A stretch of DNA of 64,000 nt from Chlorobiaceae bacterium (GCA_013334965.1 JAAXWO010000002.1:1-64000); one strand, 5' to 3'; shown: positions 11,228-21,096, numbered from the stretch's first letter. Notes: generated by a model from the letters alone, not told the origin. Program-made: numbers and translations.

Positions 11228-12378
11228 GCTGTTGCTTCGGCTTCTCCCAGTACTTTTGCCAGTTCGCGGTCGATCTTCTCGCCGGCGTCGACGGTCTCGA
11301 GCGGATCCTTGCGAAGGCGGTGGCGAAGGCACAGGCCGGCGATCTCCTTGACGTGCTCCATGGTGACTGTCGTCTGGCCCTTGTATGCAGCGAAAGCGTA
11401 TGCGGTTCTGGTGATGGTCAGTTCACCGCGGTGTCCGTCGATGCCGAGGTTCATGCAGAGCCTCGCGATATCGGTCAGCACCTTGTCGTCCATCGTCACC
11501 TGAGTGAGCAGCTCCTGGGCGGCGACGATCTTCTTCTGCAGCTTCTGCTGCTCACGGGTGCACTTTTTCAGGTATGCTTCCGGATCTTCGTCGTATTCGC
11601 GACGGCGCTTGACGATATCAACCCTCTTGGCGACATCGTTGATGGTGATGATTCTGGCATGGAGGCCGAAACGATCGAGCAGCTGCGGCCTCAGTTCGCC
11701 CTCTTCCGGGTTACCTGAGCCGACCAGCACGAAGCGGGCGGGGTGGCGGATGCTGATACCTTCACGTTCGACTACGTTCTTGCCGCTGGCGGCCACGTCG
11801 AGCAGCACGTCGACAAGGTGGTCATCGAGCAGGTTGACTTCGTCGATGTAGAGGAAGCCGCGGTTGGACTGTGCAAGCAAGCCGGGCTCAAAAGCCTTGA
11901 CGCCGCTGGTAAGGGCTTTTTCGATGTCGATGGTTCCGCAAACGCGGTCTTCAGTGGCGCCAAGGGGAAGGTCGACAACAGGAACAGGGATCTGCTCGGT
12001 TTTGACATCCGCAGGATTGATCGCTGCAGCTCCTTTCTTGCCCGATTCAGCCTCAACGTACTGTTCGACGGTACGATTGTAGATATCGTCCTTGACGCGG
12101 GTGATGAGAGGAAGCACTTCAGCCAGGGCCCTGACCGTGGTGCTCTTGCCGGTACCGCGATGACCCATGACCAGAACGCCGCCGATCCTCGGATCGATGA
12201 TGTTCAGGATCAGACTAAGCTTCATTTCCTCCTGGCCGACGATGGCGGTAAAAGGAAATGCCAGGGCCTGCTTCTTTTTGGAAGTCGGCTTTTTCACTTC
12301 AGGGGCAGCCTTTGCTTCTGCTGGTGCCTTTGCCTTTGCAGAAGAGGTTTTCTTGGCGGCTTTTGCAGTCTGGGTCAT
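11224..12378 (-). CDS. bchI: Magnesium chelatase ATPase subunit I
   Basis: BchI is the AAA+ ATPase motor of Mg-chelatase. The 384-residue protein has an Ala/Lys-rich N-terminal tail of about 35 residues, then the Walker A GHRGTGKST, the BchI-type insertion (GATEDRVCGT), Walker B FLYIDEVNLL, and the sensor region GSGNPEEGELRPQLLDRFG. The start is set at MTQTAKAAKK; an in-frame ATG 12 codons upstream has no support. It is the first gene of the leftward bchI-bchD-large-subunit operon, 187 bp downstream of lpd, and a promoter-like sequence lies in that gap. Confidence 0.97.
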   Translation of the reverse strand: MTQTAKAAKKTSSAKAKAPAEAKAAPEVKKPTSKKKQALAFPFTAIVGQEEMKLSLILNIIDPRIGGVLVMGHRGTGKSTTVRALAEVLPLITRVKDDIYNRTVEQYVEAESGKKGAAAINPADVKTEQIPVPVVDLPLGATEDRVCGTIDIEKALTSGVKAFEPGLLAQSNRGFLYIDEVNLLDDHLVDVLLDVAASGKNVVEREGISIRHPARFVLVGSGNPEEGELRPQLLDRFGLHARIITINDVAKRVDIVKRRREYDEDPEAYLKKCTREQQKLQKKIVAAQELLTQVTMDDKVLTDIARLCMNLGIDGHRGELTITRTAYAFAAYKGQTTVTMEHVKEIAGLCLRHRLRKDPLETVDAGEKIDRELAKVLGEAEATA

Positions 12379-12482
12379 AATCGATTGGTTGGTTGAAACC
12401 CGGCCCGGAGACACCTGAACATCTCAGCTTTTCCGGCAGGGGCTTGCTTGGTTGAATAGAAAAAATTCAATAATGAACTCTG

Positions 12483-12511
12483 AATTTATGCTTTTAGTGT
12501 AGACATAACAA
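12483..12511 (-). promoter_or_regulatory. Candidate promoter of the bchIDH operon
   Basis: On the minus strand TTGTTA (12506-12511) and TAAATT (12483-12488) are separated by 17 bp, about 100 bp upstream of the bchI start. The -35 is weak. The spacer length and AT-rich context support it, but it has not been shown to be used. Confidence 0.4.
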
Positions 12512-12565
12512 ACGCTTTTCACGATTGCGTCGCGTAATAAATAATACGCCATTCCTCAATGTTCA

Positions 12566-13978
12566 TCAGATGGTTTTCATGGCGTTGAACGCTGCCTCCC
12601 TGACCGTCTCGGAAAGGGTCGGATGCGCATGCACCGTATCGAAGATCCCCCGGGCCGTAACGCCGTATCTGCAGGCAAGTCCGAGCTCGCCGACCAGTTC
12701 GACGGCGTCGTGGCCGATCAGATGGCCACCGAGCATGCGACCGCTTTCGGCATCGAACACCAGCTTGACAAACCCTTCAAGCTGGCCGTAGGCGTTGGCT
12801 TTTCCTGAAGCCGCGAATAGCGAACGGCCGACGATCACCTTATGGCCGAGATTCAGCGCCGCCTCTTCAGTCAGGCCGACCGAGGCTACTGACGGCTGGG
12901 CATAGACACAACGGGGAACAAGGGCCTCGACCAGGGGTTCCGGAGAGGCTCCCGCGATGGTCTCGACCGCTATTCCGGCCTCCGCCGAAGCCTTGTGGGC
13001 AAGCAGCATCCCTCCCCTGACGTCGCCGATGGCATAAACGCCCGGCGCCGAAGTTCGGCAAAGAGCATCGGTACGGATGAACCCCCTGTCAGTCTCCACG
13101 CCCACTGCTTCCAGCCCGAGGTTTTCGATCGCCCCGGTCACGCCGACGGCTACCAGGAGGCACTCCGCCTCAACCCGCATGGACTCCTCCTGACCCTCAA
13201 CAAGGAGATCGGCGCTGACCCCTTCCTCTCCGTGCTGCACATTGCCCAGGCGGGCACCGCACATCACCCTGATCCCTCCCTTCTCGAACGAACGCTTCAG
13301 GGCCTCAGAGATCTCCGCCTCCTCTGCGGGAAGGATGCGAGGCATCAGTTCGACGATGGTGACCTTCGAACCGGCACTCGCATAAAACCATGCCATCTCG
13401 ACGCCGATGGCCCCGCCGCCGACGACGATCATGGACGAAGGCACCTCTTTCATGATCAGCGCCTCGCGGCTGGTTATGATCCGTTTTCCGTCGGGCTCAA
13501 GCCCGGGAACCACCCGTGGCTGAGAGCCGGTGGCGACGATGACGTTACGGGAGACCACGGCGCTCTTCGAGCCGTCGGCTCCGGTCACCTCGACAACATG
13601 ATCTTTTGCAAGCATCGCCGTTCCCTGACGGACCTCAACCCCCGCCTTGCGAAGCATGTAATCAACCGCTTTCGAGCTTTTCAGGGCAACGTTCCGGCTG
13701 CGTTTGACGGCCTGGGCAAGATCGAACGACGCCTCACCGGCGATCACGCCGAACGCGGACGGATTCCTGACCAGCTCATAAACTTCCGCGCTCCTGAGCA
13801 ACGCCTTAGTCGGAATGCAACCCCAGTTGACGCAGATGCCGCCAAGGGGACCTTTTTCGACAAGGCAGACCCTCATCCCATGACGAGCCGCATGAAGGGC
13901 CGCCTCGTAACCTCCCGGACCTGATCCGATGACGGCAAGATCAAATCCCGTCTCAGGGTTTCCTGCTGATTCCTGCAT
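12566..13978 (-). CDS. lpd: Dihydrolipoamide dehydrogenase
   Basis: This FAD-dependent E3 enzyme reoxidises dihydrolipoyl groups of 2-oxoacid dehydrogenase or glycine cleavage complexes. The 470 residues show an N-terminal FAD motif (VIGSGPGGYEAA), the redox-active disulfide Cys49/Cys54 in GGICVNWGCIPTK, an NAD motif (VVGGGAIGVEMA) and the C-terminal HAHPTLSE catalytic dyad. The start at 13978 is chosen because the family begins about ten residues before the FAD fold. A longer in-frame ATG lies at 14008. It may be co-transcribed with bchI, but a promoter candidate separates them. A lipoate ligase homologue lies at 61132-61935. Confidence 0.95.
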   Translation of the reverse strand: MQESAGNPETGFDLAVIGSGPGGYEAALHAARHGMRVCLVEKGPLGGICVNWGCIPTKALLRSAEVYELVRNPSAFGVIAGEASFDLAQAVKRSRNVALKSSKAVDYMLRKAGVEVRQGTAMLAKDHVVEVTGADGSKSAVVSRNVIVATGSQPRVVPGLEPDGKRIITSREALIMKEVPSSMIVVGGGAIGVEMAWFYASAGSKVTIVELMPRILPAEEAEISEALKRSFEKGGIRVMCGARLGNVQHGEEGVSADLLVEGQEESMRVEAECLLVAVGVTGAIENLGLEAVGVETDRGFIRTDALCRTSAPGVYAIGDVRGGMLLAHKASAEAGIAVETIAGASPEPLVEALVPRCVYAQPSVASVGLTEEAALNLGHKVIVGRSLFAASGKANAYGQLEGFVKLVFDAESGRMLGGHLIGHDAVELVGELGLACRYGVTARGIFDTVHAHPTLSETVREAAFNAMKTI

Positions 13979-14142
13979 ATGATTGACATTTGGTTGAGCG
14001 GCAAGCACCGGATATCCCGCTCAACCCGCTACATGGAACGAAGAGTCGGGAGGAAAAGCGAAACCGGTTGCACCGGACGATTCTTTAACTATATATAATG
14101 GACGCCGACGCATCATGCCCGGCTGTTTTCAAGTGTTTCAAG

Positions 14143-15192
14143 ATGCAAAAAGAGCCAGTAAAAAACGAATCGGACAGTTGCTTGCCTGCAGAGCCCGAGC
14201 CGAAAAAAATGACCATCCAGGTCAGCAAGGTGCAGACCCCGATGCGCATCGACCGTTACCTCGCCCAGCAGGTCGAAAACGCTACGCGCAACAAGGTACA
14301 GGAGGCAATAGAAGAAGAGCGGGTGCTGGTCAACGGCCGCCCCGTAAAATCAAATTACCGCATCAAGTCCTGCGACCTGATCCAGATGACCTTCCTCCGT
14401 CCGCCCGCTCCGGATCTTGAGCCAGAAGATATCCCGATAGACATACTGTACGAAGACGATGACCTCATGGTCATCAACAAGGAGGCCGGAATGGTGGTGC
14501 ATCCGGCGTTCGGCAACTGGACAGGAACGCTTGCCAATGCGATACTGCATCACATCGGCAAGGATGCCGAAGAGCTGGACAAAAGCGGACTCAGGCCCGG
14601 CATCGTACACCGTCTCGACAAGGACACGTCCGGCCTGATCATCATAGCAAAAAACCCGACAGCCCTGCACCGTCTCGCCACCCAGTTCGCCAGGCGTCAG
14701 GTGGAGAAGGTCTACAAGGCGATCGCATGGGGCGTTCCGAACCCCTCCTCGGGAACGGTCAGGACCAACATCGGCAGGTCCAGGAAAAACCGCAAGGTAA
14801 TGGCAAACTTCCCTTATGAAGGCCTTGAAGGAAAGCATGCGATTACAGACTACGAGGTGGCCGAAAACCTCAATTACTTTTCACTGGTCAGCGTAACGCT
14901 CCATACCGGCAGGACGCATCAGATCAGGGTTCACCTGCAGCACCTGGGGCACCCCATCCTCGGCGACGCGACCTATGGGGGCGCCACGCCGCGCACGTTG
15001 CCGTTCAGCAAAAGCGAGCAGTTCACCAGGAACCTTCTCGACATGATCCCCCGTCAGGCACTGCATGCCGAATCGCTCCGCTTCCGGCAACCGACGACCG
15101 GCGAAGTGCTCTCGCTTACCGCCCCGTTACCTGACGACATGCTGGCCGTGCTTGACAAGATCAGGAACCTCTCCTATGCCGACACACTCTGA
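14143..15192 (+). CDS. RluD-family 23S rRNA pseudouridine synthase
   Basis: It isomerises uridine to pseudouridine in rRNA. An N-terminal S4 RNA-binding domain (MRIDRYLAQQ, VLVNGRPVK) precedes the catalytic domain with the RluA/RluD signature HRLDKDTSG, whose Asp is the nucleophile, and the later GRTHQIRVHL motif. The domain order fits RluD rather than RluA, but target sites cannot be read from sequence. The frame also has an ATG at 14098 that overlaps a TATAAT sequence. The ATG at 14143 was therefore preferred, and the true start could even be at 14209. It diverges from lpd. Confidence 0.88.
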   Translation: MQKEPVKNESDSCLPAEPEPKKMTIQVSKVQTPMRIDRYLAQQVENATRNKVQEAIEEERVLVNGRPVKSNYRIKSCDLIQMTFLRPPAPDLEPEDIPIDILYEDDDLMVINKEAGMVVHPAFGNWTGTLANAILHHIGKDAEELDKSGLRPGIVHRLDKDTSGLIIIAKNPTALHRLATQFARRQVEKVYKAIAWGVPNPSSGTVRTNIGRSRKNRKVMANFPYEGLEGKHAITDYEVAENLNYFSLVSVTLHTGRTHQIRVHLQHLGHPILGDATYGGATPRTLPFSKSEQFTRNLLDMIPRQALHAESLRFRQPTTGEVLSLTAPLPDDMLAVLDKIRNLSYADTL

Positions 15193-15366
15193 GGTCTGGC
15201 CGTTTCGATTTTCACTGAGGATTCGGGTCGGCAACATTTGTTCTGCCGGTGTTTCTCGTATATTAAATACGGAAAATCGCTCAGCACGAAAGGCTTAAGC
15301 CCTTTTGAGAAAAGCGCCTCTTAAGAATCCCCGGAGGGAGGCACTCCCCCGAAACACGAACACCTG

Positions 15367-15948
15367 ATGAAAGTAATAGGAATCAACGGCAGTCCGCGTC
15401 CTGCGGGCAATACATCAAAAATGCTTTCCACTGTTTTCGAAAGCCTCAACAAGGAAGGCATCGAAACCGAACTCCTCCAGGTGGGCGGCACCGATATCAA
15501 GGGATGTCGGGCATGCTTCGCCTGCATACGGAACAAGGACTCCCGGTGTGCGACAAACAATGACGGGTTTAACGAAATCTTCGAAAAAATGGTCAGTGCC
15601 GAAGGAATGCTTCTGGCATCACCCACCTATTTCGCCGATATAACTCCTGAGCTGAAGGCCCTGATCGACCGTTCCGGGTTCGTCTCAAGGGCAAACGGAG
15701 GGCTGTTCCGTCACAAGGCCGGTGCTGCGGTGATCACCATGAGACGTGCAGGAGCAATCCACGCCTTCGACAGCATCAACCACATGTACCAGATCTGCCA
15801 GATGTTCATCATCGGATCGACCTACTGGAACCTCGGGTTCGGCGGGCGTGAAGGCGATGAAGTGCTCAACGATGCCGAAGGGCTCGAAAACATGCGCGAC
15901 CTTGGCAGTTCGATGGCGCTCCTGCTCAAAAAACTCCACAATCACTGA
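15367..15948 (+). CDS. NAD(P)H-dependent FMN reductase / iron-sulfur flavoprotein family
   Basis: The 193-residue protein has a flavodoxin-like fold. GSPRPAGNTSKML (about residues 8-20) is the FMN phosphate-binding loop, and SPTYFADITPELKALIDR binds the isoalloxazine. A CRACFACIRNKDSRC segment holds four cysteines, as in iron-sulfur flavoproteins, but their spacing is not the full compact Isf motif, so a cluster is possible, not certain. The natural substrate is unknown. It lies 174 bp past the pseudouridine synthase and 35 bp before the prolyl oligopeptidase. Confidence 0.8.
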   Translation: MKVIGINGSPRPAGNTSKMLSTVFESLNKEGIETELLQVGGTDIKGCRACFACIRNKDSRCATNNDGFNEIFEKMVSAEGMLLASPTYFADITPELKALIDRSGFVSRANGGLFRHKAGAAVITMRRAGAIHAFDSINHMYQICQMFIIGSTYWNLGFGGREGDEVLNDAEGLENMRDLGSSMALLLKKLHNH

Positions 15949-15983
15949 ACGATCCGGAAACCCGCTTCAGACATAACAACTTC

Positions 15984-18188
15984 ATGACATCAAGAACCAT
16001 GCCCATTGGCCGGTTATCGCTCTTCGCCTGCCTTGCCGCAATCCTGACAGCTGCTCCGCTCCCCTCCTTCGCCGACGTTCAGGCCCCCATAGCCGCACCT
16101 ACGGCAGAGGTTGTAGACACGCTCTGCGGAGAAGAGGTCGCTGATCCGTACAGGCCGCTTGAAAACCTCAAAGAGCCGCAGGTTCAGGCATGGTACCGCC
16201 AGGAGTCAGACCGTGCAAGAACTCTCCTCGACGCAATTCCCGGTCGCAACGGCCTCATCAGGAAAATGCAGGAGTTCGACAAAAGGAGGCCGGCAAAGGT
16301 ATACAGCCTCGTCATCACTGAAAACGATCACTACTTCTACCTGAAGCAGACACCATCGGACGAAACAGGCAAACTATTCTTCCGAAAGGGGTTCCGCGGC
16401 AAAGAGCGTAAACTGCTCGATCCGGCGACCTTTTCCGAGGGTGGGGTCAACTTCGTCGTAAGCCAGGTCGCCCCGAACATCGACGGCTCGAAAATCGTCG
16501 TCAGCCTCTCGCCAAACGGTTCTGAAGACTCAGTGCTTCTTGTCATGGAGGTCAGCACTGGCAAAATCTACCCGGAAAGGATCAACAGGTGCTGGTTTGC
16601 CTCCCCGTCATGGCTTCCTGACGGCAAATCGTTTTTTTACAACCGCCTAAACCCCGGAGCGCTTCACGACAAGGATCGTGAAAAGGACAGCCGCATCTTC
16701 CTGCACGTAACAGGAACAGACCCATCTTCAGACCGCGAAATCTTTTCGAGAACGACGAACCCGGAAATGGGAATCCGACCGGAAGACATCCCTGCGGTTT
16801 TCTTTGACAGAAACAGCAACCACCTTTATGCATCGATTGAGAGCGTCGATCCGAAGATCAACGCATGGTACGCTCCCGTCAACACTGTTTCTGAAAAAAT
16901 TATACCCTGGAAACGCCTGATCAGTCCGAAAGATGAGGTGTACAGCTTCGGGACCACAAAAACCGACATCTACCTCTTCACCCCGAAAAACGCGCCACGC
17001 TTCAAGGTGCTGAAGACATCCCTTGAACATCCGGATATCGATCACGCCCGAACAGTCATCGACCAGCAGCCTGACGCTTCCATATCCGGATTCGTGCTTA
17101 CCAGCGACGGCATTTTCTACACCCTGTCGATCAACGGTGTTAAAGAGGAGCTTTACCACATCGGCTACAACGGAAAATCAGCAGAAAAGATAGCCCTTCC
17201 TGTCGATGCCGGCACCATCCACCTCAGTTCAAAAGGATTCGACAAGAAAGAGATATGGACCTTGATGGCTGGCTGGAGCCAGGACTATCGCCGTTATCGC
17301 TACGAGCTGAAACACAACCGATTCATCGACGAGACCCTTTCGTCACCTGCGAAGTATCCGGAATATGCGAAGCTCAACGTTGAAGAGGTGATGGTTCCAT
17401 CGCACGACGGCGTCATGATCCCCCTGTCGCTCATCCACAATCGGGGCATTGCGAAGGATGGCCACAACCCGGTGCTTATCTACGGTTACGGAGCCTACGG
17501 GAACTCGATGACGCCGTTCTTCAGCCCTTCACTGCTGCTCTGGACCAACAAGGGCGGCATACTGGCCGTTGCCCACGTCCGGGGCGGCGGCGAACTCGGG
17601 GATGCCTGGCACAAGGCGGGCATGAAAACCTCCAAGCCCAATACATGGAAAGACCTTATCGCCTGCGCAGAATACCTTGTCAGTGAGAAATACACATCAC
17701 CGCGACACATTGCCATAAACTCCGCGAGTGCCGGAGGCATCCTTGTCGGCAGAGCCATGACAGAACGCCCCGACCTGTTTGCAGCGGTGATACCCCAGGT
17801 AGGAGCCCTGAACCCTGTCCGCGGTGAAGAGTCGCCCAACGGTCCGGTCAACGTTCCGGAGTTCGGCACCGTCAAAAACCCTGTCGAGTGCAAGGCGCTC
17901 ATTGAAATGGACCCGTACCTGCACCTCCGGAAAGGGGTCGCCTACCCGGCAGCCCTTGTCACGGCAGGCATGAACGATCCGCGGGTCATCGCCTGGCAAC
18001 CAGGCAAATTCGCCGCCCGGCTTCAGGCATCGACCGCATCGAAAAATCCGGTGCTCTTTTTCACCGACTACAAGGCCGGACATGGCATCGGCGACACCAA
18101 GACCAAGCAGTTCGAAGCCATTGCCGACATGTTGAGCTTCGGCCTCTGGCAGACCGGCCAGCCAGAGTTCCAGCCGACGGAGAGATAA
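15984..18188 (+). CDS. Prolyl oligopeptidase family serine peptidase (S9A), exported
   Basis: It should cleave proline-containing or other short peptides outside the cytoplasm. A signal peptide (hydrophobic residues 10-27, cleavage near SFADVQ) precedes the seven-bladed propeller and the alpha/beta hydrolase domain. The catalytic triad appears as Ser582 (NSASAGG), Asp665 (MNDPRV) and His700 (AGHGIG). HVRGGGELGDAWH is the usual S9A element before the nucleophile. The nucleophile elbow reads SASAGG rather than the common GGSNGG. At 734 residues it is of normal family length. A hairpin follows the gene. Confidence 0.9.
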   Translation: MTSRTMPIGRLSLFACLAAILTAAPLPSFADVQAPIAAPTAEVVDTLCGEEVADPYRPLENLKEPQVQAWYRQESDRARTLLDAIPGRNGLIRKMQEFDKRRPAKVYSLVITENDHYFYLKQTPSDETGKLFFRKGFRGKERKLLDPATFSEGGVNFVVSQVAPNIDGSKIVVSLSPNGSEDSVLLVMEVSTGKIYPERINRCWFASPSWLPDGKSFFYNRLNPGALHDKDREKDSRIFLHVTGTDPSSDREIFSRTTNPEMGIRPEDIPAVFFDRNSNHLYASIESVDPKINAWYAPVNTVSEKIIPWKRLISPKDEVYSFGTTKTDIYLFTPKNAPRFKVLKTSLEHPDIDHARTVIDQQPDASISGFVLTSDGIFYTLSINGVKEELYHIGYNGKSAEKIALPVDAGTIHLSSKGFDKKEIWTLMAGWSQDYRRYRYELKHNRFIDETLSSPAKYPEYAKLNVEEVMVPSHDGVMIPLSLIHNRGIAKDGHNPVLIYGYGAYGNSMTPFFSPSLLLWTNKGGILAVAHVRGGGELGDAWHKAGMKTSKPNTWKDLIACAEYLVSEKYTSPRHIAINSASAGGILVGRAMTERPDLFAAVIPQVGALNPVRGEESPNGPVNVPEFGTVKNPVECKALIEMDPYLHLRKGVAYPAALVTAGMNDPRVIAWQPGKFAARLQASTASKNPVLFFTDYKAGHGIGDTKTKQFEAIADMLSFGLWQTGQPEFQPTER

Positions 18189-18223
18189 CGCCGGAAGCAA
18201 TCGAAATGAATGCTATTGTCTTC

Positions 18224-18251
18224 AATGCCCGGCTTCACAAGGCCGGGCATT
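18224..18251. terminator. Bidirectional hairpin between convergent genes
   Basis: A perfect 10-bp inverted repeat AATGCCCGGC / GCCGGGCATT with an 8-nt loop lies between the prolyl oligopeptidase and the convergent alkD stop codon. The T-run is weak (GCTCATTT), so termination is likely but not certain. Confidence 0.6.
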
Positions 18252-18253
18252 GC

Positions 18254-18955
18254 TCATTTGAGCCCTTTGAGATATGCCTGCCTCAACTCTTCGGGGAAGC
18301 GTTCGATGGCGTAACGAAGCATGACCCTCGGCATGCGGCGGTAGTGCTGCTGCAGGAAAAATTCCAGCACAGGTTGCTCCTTTTTGCCGACTTCGCGCAG
18401 CATCCAGCCTGTGGCTTTGTGGATCAGCTCTTCGGGATCGTCGAGAAGACGGTCGGCGATGGCGAGCGTATCGATGAACTCGCCCTGTTTTATGAAGTGC
18501 AACGTGGAGACTATCGCGATACGCCGCTCCCACATGCTGCCTGACGCCGCAAAGCTATACAGAGGGGCCCTCTCCCGGACCTGCAGGTGGCGCCCGACGA
18601 TTTGCGGCGCCGAGAGGTCGACCAGGTCCCAGTTGTTGATGTTCAAGGTATGGGAGCAATAGGTATCGTAAATCTCCTCGCGTCCCACATCGTCCGCCGT
18701 TCGGTAGCGTTCGACGAGCAGAAGGAGGCCGAACAGCCGGTCTTCGTGCCAGGGGGAGGCGAGCAGTCCAACGACGTCGGCCAGCCCGGCATGGGGATAC
18801 TCTCGGCATAGTTTCCGGAGCACCGGCACCCGGATCCCGCGAAAGCGGTCACCTTCGCCGTATTCGCCAGGGCCGGTTTTGAAAAACCACTGCAGGTTGC
18901 CTGCGTACGTTTCATCCGATAGGGATTCGAGCCTCGAGGTTATAAAATCAATCAT
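18254..18955 (-). CDS. AlkD-like DNA alkylation repair protein
   Basis: The 233-residue protein resembles the AlkD family of HEAT-repeat DNA glycosylases, which remove N3- and N7-alkylpurines. It shows the family signatures GIRVPVLRKL near residue 40, NNWDLVDLSAP in the middle, IAIVSTLHFI and the C-terminal HKATGWMLREVG. These helical repeats line the DNA groove, and the Trp/Asp in NNWDLVD correspond to the AlkD active-site region. It is read toward the prolyl oligopeptidase and has a 30-bp gap from the ABC-F gene upstream, so the two may be co-transcribed. Confidence 0.88.
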   Translation of the reverse strand: MIDFITSRLESLSDETYAGNLQWFFKTGPGEYGEGDRFRGIRVPVLRKLCREYPHAGLADVVGLLASPWHEDRLFGLLLLVERYRTADDVGREEIYDTYCSHTLNINNWDLVDLSAPQIVGRHLQVRERAPLYSFAASGSMWERRIAIVSTLHFIKQGEFIDTLAIADRLLDDPEELIHKATGWMLREVGKKEQPVLEFFLQQHYRRMPRVMLRYAIERFPEELRQAYLKGLK

Positions 18956-18985
18956 GGTGGTAACGATGCCTCATGGCCGTTGTAT

Positions 18986-20896
18986 TCAGATAAACTCGGC
19001 CAGTTCGGACCAGCGGGCCATATCGCGGTCGAGTTGCGCCTGGATTTTGTGGAGTTCGTCGCCAAGTCGCTGCACAGCCTGGAAATCAGATCCTGATGAG
19101 TGCAGTTCCCTGCTGATCTCCGCCTGACGCGACTCCGCTTCAGCGATCGCTTTTTCGAGCTGTTCCAGCTCCCGTTTCTCTTTTCCGCTGAGCTTTCTCT
19201 GGTTCGGTGAAGGCGCTGGCGCCGGTTTGGGTTGCAACTGCGGCTGTGGCTGCGCTGGCGCCTTTTTCTGCGACTGGCTTTTCAACTCGGCGGCCACGCT
19301 GGCTTTCATTTCGAGGTAGACGCTGTAGTTCCCGGGATAACGCCTTACGAGGCCGTTCTCCTCGAATGCGAAGATGTGCTCTACGGTGCGATCGAGGAAG
19401 TATCGGTCGTGGCTCACGACGACGAGGCAGCCGGGAAAACTGTCGAGATAGTCCTCAAGCACCCGAAGCGTCGGGATGTCGAGATCGTTGGTCGGCTCGT
19501 CGAGCAAGAGGACGTTGGGCGATCCTATCAGCTGCCGGAGCAGGTACAGACGGCGGCGTTCACCGCCTGAAAGGGTCTGTATGTAGTTGTACTGGGCCGA
19601 TGATGAGAAAAGAAAACGTTCGAGCATCTTTCCGGCGGAGACCAGGGTGCCGTCCTTGAGCTTGATGTGCTCTGCAACCTCCTTGACATACTCGATGACC
19701 CGCTTGGACTCGTCGAGGTCACGGCTCTCCTGGTCGTAATAACCGATCTTGACCGTCTGGCCGATTTCGATGCGACCGCTATCGGGCTTGACCCGGCCTG
19801 CAATCATCTCCAGCAGGGTTGTTTTTCCTGATCCGTTCGGGCCGATGATACCGATGCGATCCCCTTTCTCAAGCATGTAATCGAACGACTGAAGAAGCAG
19901 CTTCGAGCCGTATGACTTCGAAACGTCGTAGAACTCGATGATCTTGTCGCCGAGCCGGTCTGCGCCGAAACCGATCTCGACCTCCTGCTTTTTCTCCCTT
20001 CCTGGCGCATGGACAAGCGCTTCGGCCCGCTGCATGCGCGCTTTCTGCTTGGTGGTGCGAGCCTTGGCCCCGGTACGCATCCACTCCAGCTCCTGCTTGG
20101 CGAGTGCGTTGCGTTTGCGCTCGTCGCGGACCGCCTGCTCCTCCTCTTCGGCCTTCTGCACCAGGTAGCTCGCATAACCGCCGCTGTAGGTCAGCGCCGT
20201 TTTGCCGTCAAGTTCGATCATGCGGTTGGCCACCCGGTCGAGGAAATATCGGTCATGCGTGATGAGAATCACCGCCCCGGAGTACCGCTTGATGTAGTTT
20301 TCGAGCCATTCGACGCTGTCGGCATCGAGATGGTTGGTCGGCTCGTCAAGGATAAGCGCATCGCTCGGAACCACGAGGGCGTGGGCCAGGGCAACCCGCT
20401 TGCGCTGACCGCCCGACAGGTTTCCCATTTTTGCAGTCAGGTCCTCCAGGCCGAGTTTGCTGAGCACGGCCTTGGCATTCGACTCAAGATCCCATGCGCC
20501 GCTGACATCGAGCTCGTGGGTAAGGCGCGTGACCTTGTCGATGATCGCTGAATTGTCGCCCTGCTGATGTTCAAGCTCAGTAAGGGCGAGTTCGTATTCA
20601 CAGATCAGCCCCATCACCTTGTCGCTCGATTTCAGCACCGCTTCCAGCACGGTATCCTCCGGGTCATACGGCGAGTCCTGAGGCAGGTAGGCGATACGCT
20701 TGTCGCGGGAGACCATGACCTTGCCGGTATCCGTCGTTTCGACGCCCGCAAGAATCTTCATCAGCGTGCTCTTGCCGCTGCCGTTGGCGCCGATGATCCC
20801 GATCTTGTCACGGTCATCGATTCCGAATGACACGTCCGCGAACAACCTTTTGAGACCGTAAGTCTTGCCTATCCCCTCTACCGTCAGAAGAACCAT
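18986..20896 (-). CDS. ABC-F ATPase, Uup-like
   Basis: A soluble twin-ATPase of the ABC-F family that acts on ribosomes or, for Uup, also in DNA metabolism. There are two Walker A motifs (GANGSGKST, GPNGSGKTT), two signatures (LSGGQRKR, LSGGERRR), two LDEPTN Walker B regions, and no transmembrane segment. A Pro/Gln/Ala-rich linker and a C-terminal coiled coil (about residues 565-636) mark it as Uup-type rather than EttA. Such C-terminal domains bind DNA in E. coli Uup. The exact role here is not determined. Confidence 0.88.
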   Translation of the reverse strand: MVLLTVEGIGKTYGLKRLFADVSFGIDDRDKIGIIGANGSGKSTLMKILAGVETTDTGKVMVSRDKRIAYLPQDSPYDPEDTVLEAVLKSSDKVMGLICEYELALTELEHQQGDNSAIIDKVTRLTHELDVSGAWDLESNAKAVLSKLGLEDLTAKMGNLSGGQRKRVALAHALVVPSDALILDEPTNHLDADSVEWLENYIKRYSGAVILITHDRYFLDRVANRMIELDGKTALTYSGGYASYLVQKAEEEEQAVRDERKRNALAKQELEWMRTGAKARTTKQKARMQRAEALVHAPGREKKQEVEIGFGADRLGDKIIEFYDVSKSYGSKLLLQSFDYMLEKGDRIGIIGPNGSGKTTLLEMIAGRVKPDSGRIEIGQTVKIGYYDQESRDLDESKRVIEYVKEVAEHIKLKDGTLVSAGKMLERFLFSSSAQYNYIQTLSGGERRRLYLLRQLIGSPNVLLLDEPTNDLDIPTLRVLEDYLDSFPGCLVVVSHDRYFLDRTVEHIFAFEENGLVRRYPGNYSVYLEMKASVAAELKSQSQKKAPAQPQPQLQPKPAPAPSPNQRKLSGKEKRELEQLEKAIAEAESRQAEISRELHSSGSDFQAVQRLGDELHKIQAQLDRDMARWSELAEFI

Positions 20897-21096
20897 ATCT
20901 AACCGAACCTTTTTATATACCCCTGAAAAAGCCTCAATATAGTCAAGGAGCGTTCAAAAGCACGCCGTTTCGCTCCCGCGGCATGCGTTACGTTTCCATA
21001 TCACCATTATTTTGGATAAACTTGTATGTATAATGCCGGTATGGTTTGTCGGCATCAACCACCGGCGAACGGCTGCTGGACAACCCACTTATCTTT

